64,000 nt of DNA from Caldilineaceae bacterium (GTDB lineage: Bacteria; Chloroflexota; Anaerolineae; Caldilineales; Caldilineaceae), in NCBI GenBank assembly GCA_019637685.1, contig JAHBVF010000029.1, positions 22,762 through 86,761 on the forward strand, read 5' to 3'. Positions 51,440 to 60,034 of this stretch are shown here, piece by piece (position 1 is the stretch's first letter; every line of letters starts with the position of its first letter). A program made the position numbers and the translations under genes. The notes under the pieces are model-generated. The model had not been told where the DNA came from, did not search any database, and saw only the letters and a program-made list of their open reading frames with translations.

Positions 51440-52684
51440 CTATATCTCCCCGATCAGCAGTGCGGTGACCAGCGAACCCGCGGGCAGTTCCCCGGCCTGC
51501 TGGGGCAGTTCCAGCAGGGCATTGGCCGAGCGCATACTGAGCAAACGGCTGCTGGACTGGCTGCCGGTGCTTTGGGCCACAAAGCAATGCTCGGTCCTGT
51601 CCCAGGCCAGGCTGGCCCGGTGATATTCCGGGCGCGCCGGGTCCAGCGGCAATGTGTGTGCGAGACGGGCCTCTACGCTGGGCAATTGGGGGGCGGGATG
51701 GCCCGCCAGCTTGCGGATGGCCGGTACAGCGAACAGGTAGAATGTGACCAGACTGCTCACCGGATTGCCCGGCAGACCAAAAACCAGACAGGAATGCCTC
51801 CCCCCACGGGTGGTGGCGAAGGTGATGGGCTTGCCCGGCTTCATCCGCACCTGGCCAAAGTGGACCTGGCCTGCTTCTTCCAGCAAAGGTTTGATCAGGT
51901 CCAGATCACCCATCGAAACGCCACCGGAGGTGAGGAGCACATCCGCGTCCACCAGTCCCTGGCGCACAGCCGTTTCCAGGCTGGCCTGGCTGTCGCCGGA
52001 GATGCCCAAATCGACAGCTTCTCCGCCCACAGCTTCGATGGCCGCCATAAGCATCGCTCGGTTGCTGTCGCGAATCTGGCCTGGCCCCAGGGGTGTGCCT
52101 GGCTCTACCAATTCGTCACCTGTAGAGAGAACCGCGACGCGGGGCCGGGGATAGACGGAGACATCTGTCACCCCGGCGGTGGCGAGCAGGCCGATCTCCG
52201 CGGGGCCGAGGCGAGTTCCCGCTTCCAGGACCACTTCGCCCACAGCCACATCCACGCCTATCGGACGCACGTCGTCACCAGCAGACACCCGTGCCCGAAT
52301 TTCGATCTGGGCCGGGCCGTTGCGCGCCCAGAACTTTTCGGTCTCCTCCACCATCACGACTGCGTCCGCGCCGGGGGGCATAGCCGCACCAGTCGTCACA
52401 TAGGCTACAGTGCCGGGTGTGACAGTGAAATCTGCCACCCGGCCCGCGGTCACTTCGCCAACCAGCGAATACGTTCCCGGCCCGTCGGCGGCGACAACCG
52501 CGTAGCCATCCTTTACAGAGGCGGGGAAGGGGGGCAGAGGCTCGCCTGCCTGAATGTCCACGGCCAAAATCTGCCCCAACGCCTGACGGGCAGGCACGGG
52601 GACGGGCGGAAGCGGTGTGGACTGGGCCAGCACCGCGGCCAGCGCATCTTCCACAGAAAGCATAGGATAGGGTGATTCAGCCAT
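51440..52684 (-). CDS. moeA: Molybdopterin molybdotransferase MoeA
   Basis: The protein has 414 residues, typical of MoeA. The ATG follows AAGGAG, which overlaps the stop of the VOC gene. Domain markers: FPASVKDGYAVVA (substrate loop), ATGAAMPPGADAVVMVEE, LSTGDELVEPGTPLGPGQIRD, LLTSGGVSMGDLD and FGLPGNPVSSLVTFYLF, followed by the C-terminal beta-barrel. It inserts molybdate into adenylylated molybdopterin to form the active cofactor. No mobA, mogA or molybdate transporter is present nearby. Confidence 0.97.
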   Translation of the reverse strand: MAESPYPMLSVEDALAAVLAQSTPLPPVPVPARQALGQILAVDIQAGEPLPPFPASVKDGYAVVAADGPGTYSLVGEVTAGRVADFTVTPGTVAYVTTGAAMPPGADAVVMVEETEKFWARNGPAQIEIRARVSAGDDVRPIGVDVAVGEVVLEAGTRLGPAEIGLLATAGVTDVSVYPRPRVAVLSTGDELVEPGTPLGPGQIRDSNRAMLMAAIEAVGGEAVDLGISGDSQASLETAVRQGLVDADVLLTSGGVSMGDLDLIKPLLEEAGQVHFGQVRMKPGKPITFATTRGGRHSCLVFGLPGNPVSSLVTFYLFAVPAIRKLAGHPAPQLPSVEARLAHTLPLDPARPEYHRASLAWDRTEHCFVAQSTGSQSSSRLLSMRSANALLELPQQAGELPAGSLVTALLIGEI

Positions 52685-52690
52685 CCGCGC

Positions 52691-53080
52691 CTACTCCTTG
52701 CAGATGAATTCGATTTCGTTGCCGTCCGGGTCGTCCACATACATTGTGCGGGAGGCCAGAACCGGGTGTTTGCCGCCCCTGGGCACAAAACCAGCAGCCT
52801 CCAACTCAGCTTTCTGGGCGTCGAAACCCGCCGGCGAAAGTTCAAAGGCGATGTGATGCAGTTGCCCGCTGCGGGGCTGGGCCGCGATCTCTGGCGGCAT
52901 TGGCACCAGCACAATCATTTGGGGAACCCCGGCCGCGCCATCCCCGGCTTTCAAAAAAGCATTGCGCAGGCTGGGCGGCGAGATCAGTTCCAGCCCCAGC
53001 AATTCCTGATAAAAGCCCAACGACTTCTCTTTGTCGGCGGTCCAGAGTACAATCTCGGCCAATCCGGTTATGTGGGACAT
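52691..53080 (-). CDS. VOC-superfamily (glyoxalase/bleomycin-resistance fold) protein
   Basis: The protein has 129 residues from ATG 53080, which has AAAGG about 10 bp upstream; a GTG at 53098 would add six residues but lies beside the hairpin and lacks a ribosome-binding site. Two beta-alpha-beta-beta-beta modules are visible: AEIVLWTADKEKSLGFYQELLGLEL and LHHIAFELSPAGFDAQ...TMYVDDPDGNEIEFICKE, with His and Glu at usual metal positions. A metal-dependent dioxygenase, isomerase or binding protein is possible; the substrate cannot be told. It is the first gene of the operon with moeA (6-bp gap). Confidence 0.87.
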   Translation of the reverse strand: MSHITGLAEIVLWTADKEKSLGFYQELLGLELISPPSLRNAFLKAGDGAAGVPQMIVLVPMPPEIAAQPRSGQLHHIAFELSPAGFDAQKAELEAAGFVPRGGKHPVLASRTMYVDDPDGNEIEFICKE

Positions 53081-53101
53081 TTTTGCGAACCTTTTCACGG
53101 G

Positions 53102-53132
53102 AGAAGTCGAACTTTCCCGGAAAGTTCGACTT
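53102..53132. repeat. Perfect hairpin in divergent promoter region
   Basis: AGAAGTCGAACTTT and AAAGTTCGACTTCT form a perfect 14-bp stem with a 3-5 nt loop. It lies 22 bp upstream of the VOC start and just before an extended -10 box of the rightward gene, like the hairpin at 6992-7022. Confidence 0.75.
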
Positions 53133-53144
53133 CTGGGTGGCGTG

Positions 53145-53153
53145 TGCTATCAT
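53145..53153 (+). promoter_or_regulatory. Extended -10 promoter candidate
   Basis: TGCTATCAT (TG-N-TATCAT) lies 36 bp before ATG 53189, preceded by GCGTG and the hairpin arm AAGTTCGACTTC. Arm, spacing and GCGTGTG match the site at 7033-7041. Confidence 0.5.
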
Positions 53154-53188
53154 CCGTCATAGTATACACGATTCCGCGGGAAGAACCT

Positions 53189-54427
53189 ATGCCGACAGTC
53201 GGGCCAACTGTGCATCCGAGTTTTTGGATGCAACACCCCAATCTACACCTGCGCCTGCTGGGGCGAGACCCCACAGCCAGCACAGCGATTGCCGCGGCAG
53301 CCCGGCGTGGCAGCACTCTGTTTCGAGTCGATTCCCGGATTCAGGGAGATACATCGGTCGATGACTACGCGCAAATTGATCCGTCTCTGCCCTTGGCCAG
53401 GGACGATGCGTCCGCAGCCGACCCCCTGCCCAACACCAGTTACGCGGGTTTCTCCCCTGTGCAGCGCCGCCGTTTCGCCAATTGGCTGGCCGCGCCGGAG
53501 ATGGCCGGACCAGTAGCCTTTCGCCAGATTTATGTGGCCTGGCTGGAGACGGCCCTGCTGGAAGAAGCGGGACGGCCCAGGGCCACCCGCGAACTCAGCG
53601 CCCTGCTGGCAGCGGCGGGCTGGCGGGATGACAGTCGGCTGGCCCACGCGGCTCTGCTGGCCGGGTGGCTGGCCCAGGACGCAGAGATGATCAGCCGGGT
53701 GATGGCCCTGGGCCGATTATCCCCCAGCCAACTTGCCACAGCCGCGGGTTGGCTGGCCCAGTTGGGAGGAACGCTGGACGCAGAATGTGGGCTGGCCCTG
53801 GCCCGGGGCTGGAACCTGCACGTGCCGGGACTGACAGACTTCCACGCGGAGAGCGATAGTCCGTTGCTCGAACTGCGCATCACATCCCTGGCGAATACAC
53901 TGGGAGCCGATCCCCTGGCCTGGGCTTTGGCCGCGTGCCGGGCAGAGGGCCAGGCAGAGCAGCCCGACAAAAAGACAGGTGTGTGGCAGCCCTGGCCCAC
54001 GGCCCACCGGGACATCCGCCTGCTGTTGCCCCAGGAAAATCTGCGCCCGGCCCTGGAACCGCGGCTGGTCGATCTCTTTGCTTCCCTGCCCGTCGCGCGG
54101 CCAACCGTGCCAGGGCCAACGGACAACGGTTCAGACGCGGGGCAGCCCATTCCCCCGGCAGAATGGGGAATGATTCTGGAATTTGGCAACAGTCGATCCC
54201 AGCATTACGATTACGTTGTGCATCTGGCACGAAAACAGCCGGGCTATCGGCTACTGATGGACGAGACCCGACAATTGGTCCATCGGGTCCACTTTCGCAG
54301 GCGGCAAATGCGCAATTTCTGGCGTCTGTGGAACTATATGGAAAGCTGGTCGAACGTGCGGGTGTATGTCAACGGGGAAGCAGTGCAGAAAATACACGTC
54401 TATCCCTATTCGTCTGTGATGCGCTAG
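53189..54427 (+). CDS. Protein of unknown function upstream of an AAA ATPase and a SNF2 helicase
   Basis: The protein has 412 residues from ATG 53189 with GGGAAGAA upstream; the frame is open further left but without similarity or a start signal. The N-terminal third has SYAGFSPVQRRRFANWLAAP followed by IYVAWLETALLEE, which weakly recalls TerB-N-type domains of tellurite-resistance-related proteins. The middle is Ala/Leu-rich and helical (AALLAGWLAQDAEMISRVMA), like repeat scaffolds. The C-terminus has HYDYVVHLARKQPGY, a basic RVHFRRRQMRNFWRLWNYM stretch and VRVYVNGEAVQKIHVYPY. No catalytic motif is seen. It is 120 bp upstream of the Ycf46-like gene on the same strand and may act with it. Confidence 0.75.
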   Translation: MPTVGPTVHPSFWMQHPNLHLRLLGRDPTASTAIAAAARRGSTLFRVDSRIQGDTSVDDYAQIDPSLPLARDDASAADPLPNTSYAGFSPVQRRRFANWLAAPEMAGPVAFRQIYVAWLETALLEEAGRPRATRELSALLAAAGWRDDSRLAHAALLAGWLAQDAEMISRVMALGRLSPSQLATAAGWLAQLGGTLDAECGLALARGWNLHVPGLTDFHAESDSPLLELRITSLANTLGADPLAWALAACRAEGQAEQPDKKTGVWQPWPTAHRDIRLLLPQENLRPALEPRLVDLFASLPVARPTVPGPTDNGSDAGQPIPPAEWGMILEFGNSRSQHYDYVVHLARKQPGYRLLMDETRQLVHRVHFRRRQMRNFWRLWNYMESWSNVRVYVNGEAVQKIHVYPYSSVMR

Positions 54428-54547
54428 AGAAGAGCGGACGGCAGACGGCTGACCAGCAGGCCGCCATCAGCCTGGCTTACATCCAAATCCGCCAGCTTTC
54501 ATAAATTTTGTCTGTGTTTATCAGCGTACATCCGTGGCTATTCTCCT

Positions 54548-56035
<1,488 letters not shown>

Positions 56036-56038
56036 CGT

Positions 56039-58006
56039 ATGGCACAGGAACGCTTTGAATGGCTCGAAATCCCGGATGGGATGGAAGACCAAACCACAAA
56101 CACAGACAGAACACCCGAAGCCGTGCTGGGCAAGCGCTGTCCCCAGTGCAACTGGCTGGACGAGGAGACCGCGACGGTCTGCTTCCGCTGCGGTCACCGT
56201 TTTAATGTGGACCAGCAGATGGCGGCGCGAATTGAGTCTCTGGGCGTCAGCCTGCCCCCGCGCCTGATCGAAACGCCCCAGAACCTGGAGAATTTTTTCC
56301 GTATCCACGGCAGAGAGCAGCCACCTGGCCCGCTGGATTTCTATCAACTGCGGCTCCAGGCCGAACAGTTGCGCCTGAGCCAGGGCTTTGATCACCTGAT
56401 CTGCCTGGAAGACATCGCGGTCGAACACTACGAACACCAGTTGGAGACGGCCCTGCGCGCCCTGCAGGAGATGCGCGGGCGGGCGCTGTTGGCCGACGAA
56501 GTGGGGCTGGGCAAGACAATTGAGGCCGGCATTGTGATGAAGGAACTGATCGAGCGGGGGCTGGTGCGCACGATTTTGGTGTTGACACCGGCGTCGCTCA
56601 CGGAGCAGTGGCGCGAAGAATTGTCGGCCAAATTCCGGGAAGAGTTCACTGTCATCAACAGCCTGGCCCAGTGGAAGGCCGCGGCCAAAGCCGAGAATGG
56701 GCGCTGGCTGATGAGCCTGGACCGGGCCAAAATGAAGAAATACAGCCAGGCAATTCTGCAGCGGGAGTTTGACCTGCTGATTGTGGACGAGGCCCACAAA
56801 CTCAAAAATCGCAGCACACTGGCCTGGAAATTTGTCAATCAGATCCGCAAGCGTTATGTGCTGATGCTGACCGCCACACCTGTGCAGAACGATCTGATGG
56901 AACTCTACAGCCTCATCACAATTCTCTCCCCCGGCCAGTTGGGCACGGTGCGGGGTTTTCGCCGCCACTTTCTGGAACAGGCCGACCCCCGCCAGCCCAA
57001 GAATGCCACGGCCCTGCGCCGGCTTCTCAGCGATGTGATGATCCGCAACCGGCGCAGTTCGGTGGATGTCACCTTTCCCCGGCGGCGGGCAGCCATCTAT
57101 CACCTGAGCCTGAGCGAGCAGGAGTGGCAGCTCTACACGGGTGTAACCGATTACATCCGCCGCCGCTTCCGGGACCCGGAGAGCGACAAACATCTGCGCC
57201 TGACACTGATTACCCTGCAAAAGGAACTGTGCAGCAGCCCCCAGGCGGTGGCCCACACACTGGCAAAAATGGCGGACGACCGCTCCTACAGCGATCCGGT
57301 GCGGGCCGAACTCAACGGTTTTCTGGCCCTGGCCCAGAGCATTGACACAGGCCGCAAGCTCCACGCGGTGCGGGATATATTGGAGAAATTCCCCGGCAAA
57401 TTCCTTATCTTCACCGAATACCGACAAACCCTGGAAACAATCCTGGCCCGGCTGGCCGAATGGGGGATCAGTGCCGAAGGCTTCCACGGCGGGCTGAACC
57501 TCCGCCAGAAGGAGGCGGCCATCGACCGTTTCCGCGCGGGCGATAGTGCTGACGGCGTGCGGGTGCTGGTCAGCACAGAGAGTGGCGCGGAAGGGCGAAA
57601 TCTGCAATTCTGCCACCAGCTGATCAACTACGACCTGCCCTGGAATCCCATGCGGGTGGAGCAGCGCATTGGCCGTCTGCACCGGTTGGGCCAGGAAAGC
57701 GATGTGACAATCTTCAATCTGAGCTGTCACGAAACAATCGAAGCCCACATTGTGGACTTGCTGGCCCGCAAAATCCGAATGTTCGAGATGGTCATCGGCG
57801 AGTTGGACCTGATCCTGGGCGGGCTGGAAGGATCAGATTCTTTTGAGGATATGCTGCGCCAGGCTTGGGAGGCCGCGGAGAGCGAAGAGGAGCTGCAGAG
57901 GCGGCTGGCAGCAGTGGGCGATCGTCTGGATCAGGCCCGGCGCAAATACGAACAGGTGCGAGAGGCCAACGCCCAGTTGGACCGCATTTTCGACAGTATT
58001 GAATAG
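56039..58006 (+). CDS. SNF2-family DNA/RNA translocase with N-terminal zinc ribbon
   Basis: The protein has 655 residues. An N-terminal zinc ribbon has Cys34-x2-Cys37 and Cys48-x2-Cys51. The first RecA domain: Q-motif region, Walker A LLADEVGLGKTIEAG (Lys159), TPASLTEQW, DEAH box LLIVDEAHKLKN, and LMLTATPVQNDLMELYSL. The second RecA domain: LIFTEYRQTL, LVSTESGAEGRNLQFC, YDLPWNPMRVEQRIGRLHRLGQ. The C-terminus is helical. It resembles RapA-like or phage-defence-associated SNF2 enzymes. It would use ATP to move along double-stranded nucleic acid or remodel bound proteins. No nuclease domain is fused. Partners appear to be the Ycf46-like AAA and the 412-residue protein upstream. Confidence 0.92.
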   Translation: MAQERFEWLEIPDGMEDQTTNTDRTPEAVLGKRCPQCNWLDEETATVCFRCGHRFNVDQQMAARIESLGVSLPPRLIETPQNLENFFRIHGREQPPGPLDFYQLRLQAEQLRLSQGFDHLICLEDIAVEHYEHQLETALRALQEMRGRALLADEVGLGKTIEAGIVMKELIERGLVRTILVLTPASLTEQWREELSAKFREEFTVINSLAQWKAAAKAENGRWLMSLDRAKMKKYSQAILQREFDLLIVDEAHKLKNRSTLAWKFVNQIRKRYVLMLTATPVQNDLMELYSLITILSPGQLGTVRGFRRHFLEQADPRQPKNATALRRLLSDVMIRNRRSSVDVTFPRRRAAIYHLSLSEQEWQLYTGVTDYIRRRFRDPESDKHLRLTLITLQKELCSSPQAVAHTLAKMADDRSYSDPVRAELNGFLALAQSIDTGRKLHAVRDILEKFPGKFLIFTEYRQTLETILARLAEWGISAEGFHGGLNLRQKEAAIDRFRAGDSADGVRVLVSTESGAEGRNLQFCHQLINYDLPWNPMRVEQRIGRLHRLGQESDVTIFNLSCHETIEAHIVDLLARKIRMFEMVIGELDLILGGLEGSDSFEDMLRQAWEAAESEEELQRRLAAVGDRLDQARRKYEQVREANAQLDRIFDSIE

Positions 58007-58036
58007 AGCACTGGCAAGCATTGGAAGCGAGCTTAC

Positions 58037-58065
58037 TTGACAGACGCCGTCTATCCGTCTATAAT
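58037..58065 (+). promoter_or_regulatory. Perfect consensus sigma-70 promoter
   Basis: TTGACA (58037-58042), a 17-bp spacer and TATAAT (58060-58065) match the housekeeping consensus at every position. It drives the 67-residue gene at 58223, with a leader of about 150 nt. Confidence 0.85.
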
Positions 58066-58222
58066 GCAACCGGTTGCGTTGTTGAAAATAGCGTAACTGG
58101 CGAAGAACTAAACCGGTTTTCAAAGGTCCGTTTTAGGATTTTGCCATCGTATACTAGTGGGTCGCGTGTGCGTCCCACCCTCTTAAAACAGGAAGCCACT
58201 GAGCATTCGGAAGGAGGCTCCT
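58066..58222 (+). promoter_or_regulatory. Structured 5' leader of the small gene
   Basis: Two AACCGGTT palindromes (58068-58075 and 58111-58118) and a hairpin GTGGGTCGC-GTGT-GCGTCCCAC (58157-58178, one T-T mismatch) lie between promoter and start codon, and an ideal AAGGAGG (58211-58217) precedes the ATG by 5 bp. No known riboswitch class was recognised. Confidence 0.55.
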
Positions 58223-58426
58223 ATGATGTTGGAAGTTTTTGAAGCCCGTGCCATGTACAACGAACGGTTGCGGGACGCGGCATTGGAACGCCAAGCCAGG
58301 CAGGTACAGAAATACCAGCCTCAGTCCAATCCGCACCAATTCTCTCACCTGAAAGCGCGTATTGGGGACACCCTGATTTCTCTGGGACAGAGGCTGAAAA
58401 GAGAAAAAGATCTGGTCTATGGCTAG
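58223..58426 (+). CDS. Small 67-residue protein, helical, unknown function
   Basis: A perfect consensus promoter, an ideal Shine-Dalgarno and a downstream terminator together make this short frame credible as a strongly expressed gene. The product MMLEVFEARAMYNERLRDAA... is charged and predicted helical in the first half (ERLRDAALERQARQVQ), has a central QPQSNPHQF turn and ends in LGQRLKREKDLVYG. There is no signal peptide, cysteine or metal motif. Only one frame has these signals and no partner gene is adjacent, so a toxin-antitoxin pair is not supported. Confidence 0.72.
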   Translation: MMLEVFEARAMYNERLRDAALERQARQVQKYQPQSNPHQFSHLKARIGDTLISLGQRLKREKDLVYG

Positions 58427-58819
58427 ACCGGTGTGAGGCACCGGTTTGGCCCTGAATCAGGAGGGCCGCAATAGCCTTGGCAAAGAAGCCCAATGACAGA
58501 CAATTGAAAAAATAACGGAATAAGTATTATCCAGTTTCTGTGACAGAAACTGCTCAGAGCGCCGGGTGAACTGACCCGGCGCTCTCTTTTGACAGCCGGC
58601 GGGGCAAGCATAATATTGGGTAAAAGACCACGGAATCGCGGCATAGACAACTGCTATCCGCACAGTTTATGATGTGGTTGTAAGCAAGGGCATCTGCCGG
58701 TGCTGCTGTTTCACCTTTGGAGTAGCTGATCATTTGCATCCCCGGCCCAGCGAAGCTACACTAGAGCCATACCCCAAACCCAGCTATTCGATTACCGGCA
58801 TTGCCAAAGGAAGCACCCT
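58427..58819. other. Intergenic region with several hairpins and a terminator
   Basis: Hairpins follow the small gene in series: ACCGGTG/CACCGGT (58427-58445), GGCCCT/AGGGCC (58448-58467), CAGTTTCTG/CAGAAACTG (58532-58552) and the terminator stem 58556-58585. A TTGACA (58589-58594) with 16-bp spacer and TAATAT (58611-58616) is a possible promoter for the amidohydrolase gene. Positions 58620-58800 show nothing recognisable. Confidence 0.6.
58556..58590 (+). terminator. Rho-independent terminator after the small gene
   Basis: AGAGCGCCGGGT pairs perfectly with ACCCGGCGCTCT across a 6-nt loop, followed by CTTTT. Confidence 0.82.
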
Positions 58820-60025
58820 GTGACTACCCTTCAAGAACGTCTTAAAACCGAAGCCCAGGACCTTCACAACCAGCTTGTGGCGTGGCGTCGGGATTTCCAC
58901 GCCCACCCCGAATTGGGATTTGAGGAGACACGCACAGCCGGCATTGTGGCCGAACACCTGCACAGCCTGGGACTGGAGGTGAGCACAGGCATTGGCAAGA
59001 CGGGTGTAGTGGCAATGGTAGAACGGGACGGCGCCAGCCCGGATGATCCGACGGTTCTCCTCCGCTTTGATATGGACGCGCTGCCTATTCACGAGGAAAC
59101 AGGGCTGCCCTTTGCCTCCCAAACGCCCGGTGTAATGCACGCCTGCGGTCACGACGGCCATACCGCGATCGGGATGGGGGTGGCGCGCCTGCTGGCCGAA
59201 CACCGGCAACAGTTGCCAGGCCGGGTAAAGCTGGTCTTTCAGCCTGCGGAAGAGGGCGTCGGCGGTGCATCCGCGATGATTGCCGATGGCGTTCTGGAAA
59301 ATCCGAAGCCTGCTGCCGCCTTTGCCATGCACCTGTGGAGCCGCTTGCCGCTCAATCAGGTTGTCGTCCAGCCAGGGCCGGTGTGGGCGGCCGCCGATAA
59401 ATTCGATCTGATCGTCCACGGCAGGGGTGGACACGGCGCTACCCCCCACGACACCATCGACACAACACTCGTCGCATCTCAGATTGTGGTGGCCCTGCAA
59501 AGTATTGTCGCCCGCAATGTCAATCCCACCGAGACAGCCGTTGTGACGGTCGGTAGTTTTCAGAGCGGTTCTGTGGGCAATGTGATCTCCGAGAAAGCAG
59601 TCCTGCAGGGAACCGTGCGCAGCTTCAACGCCGATATCCGCGCTTTGTTGCATCGGCGTATCGACGAAGTCGCGGGGGGCATCTGCCAGGCCTTTGGTGC
59701 CACGCATGAATTCAGTGTGCCCGGCGGCTGCCCGGCGGTGGTCAATTCGCCAGAAGGTGCCGCGCTGATGCAACAGGTGGCAGAGGCAGTCGTGGGTTCT
59801 GAACAAGTAGCCCAAATTGCGCCGATGATGGTGGGCGAAGACATGGCCGAGTTTCTCAACCGTGCGCCGGGCTGTTTTGTGCTGGTGGGCGCGGCCAGCC
59901 CAGAGAAGGGACTATTCAGCCCCCATCACAGCCCCACCTTTGATTTTGACGAGCGGATGTTGTCCACGGGCGTGGCGCTGATGGCCAATGCAGCCTTTGC
60001 CTGGTTGAACGAACAGACAGCCTAG
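58820..60025 (+). CDS. M20-family amidohydrolase (hippurate hydrolase/IAA-amino-acid hydrolase type)
   Basis: The protein has 401 residues from a GTG with AAAGGAAG upstream, normal for the family. The metal-binding motif MHACGHDGHT (His107, Cys109, His111) is followed by LVFQPAEEGVGGASAMI with the catalytic Glu pair, and near the C-terminus GEDMAEFLN and HHSPTFDFDE. A lid/dimerisation domain of about 110 residues sits between (VHGRGGHGATPHDTIDT). It hydrolyses N-acyl amino acids or similar amides in the cytoplasm using two metal ions. The kinase gene starts only 9 bp after its stop, so an operon with signalling genes is likely. Confidence 0.94.
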   Translation: MTTLQERLKTEAQDLHNQLVAWRRDFHAHPELGFEETRTAGIVAEHLHSLGLEVSTGIGKTGVVAMVERDGASPDDPTVLLRFDMDALPIHEETGLPFASQTPGVMHACGHDGHTAIGMGVARLLAEHRQQLPGRVKLVFQPAEEGVGGASAMIADGVLENPKPAAAFAMHLWSRLPLNQVVVQPGPVWAAADKFDLIVHGRGGHGATPHDTIDTTLVASQIVVALQSIVARNVNPTETAVVTVGSFQSGSVGNVISEKAVLQGTVRSFNADIRALLHRRIDEVAGGICQAFGATHEFSVPGGCPAVVNSPEGAALMQQVAEAVVGSEQVAQIAPMMVGEDMAEFLNRAPGCFVLVGAASPEKGLFSPHHSPTFDFDERMLSTGVALMANAAFAWLNEQTA

Positions 60026-60034
60026 GAGCAAGTC

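Noticed and set aside
58223..58426. Toxin-antitoxin module
   Set aside because: Only one small frame with translation signals; no partner and no known toxin or antitoxin motif.
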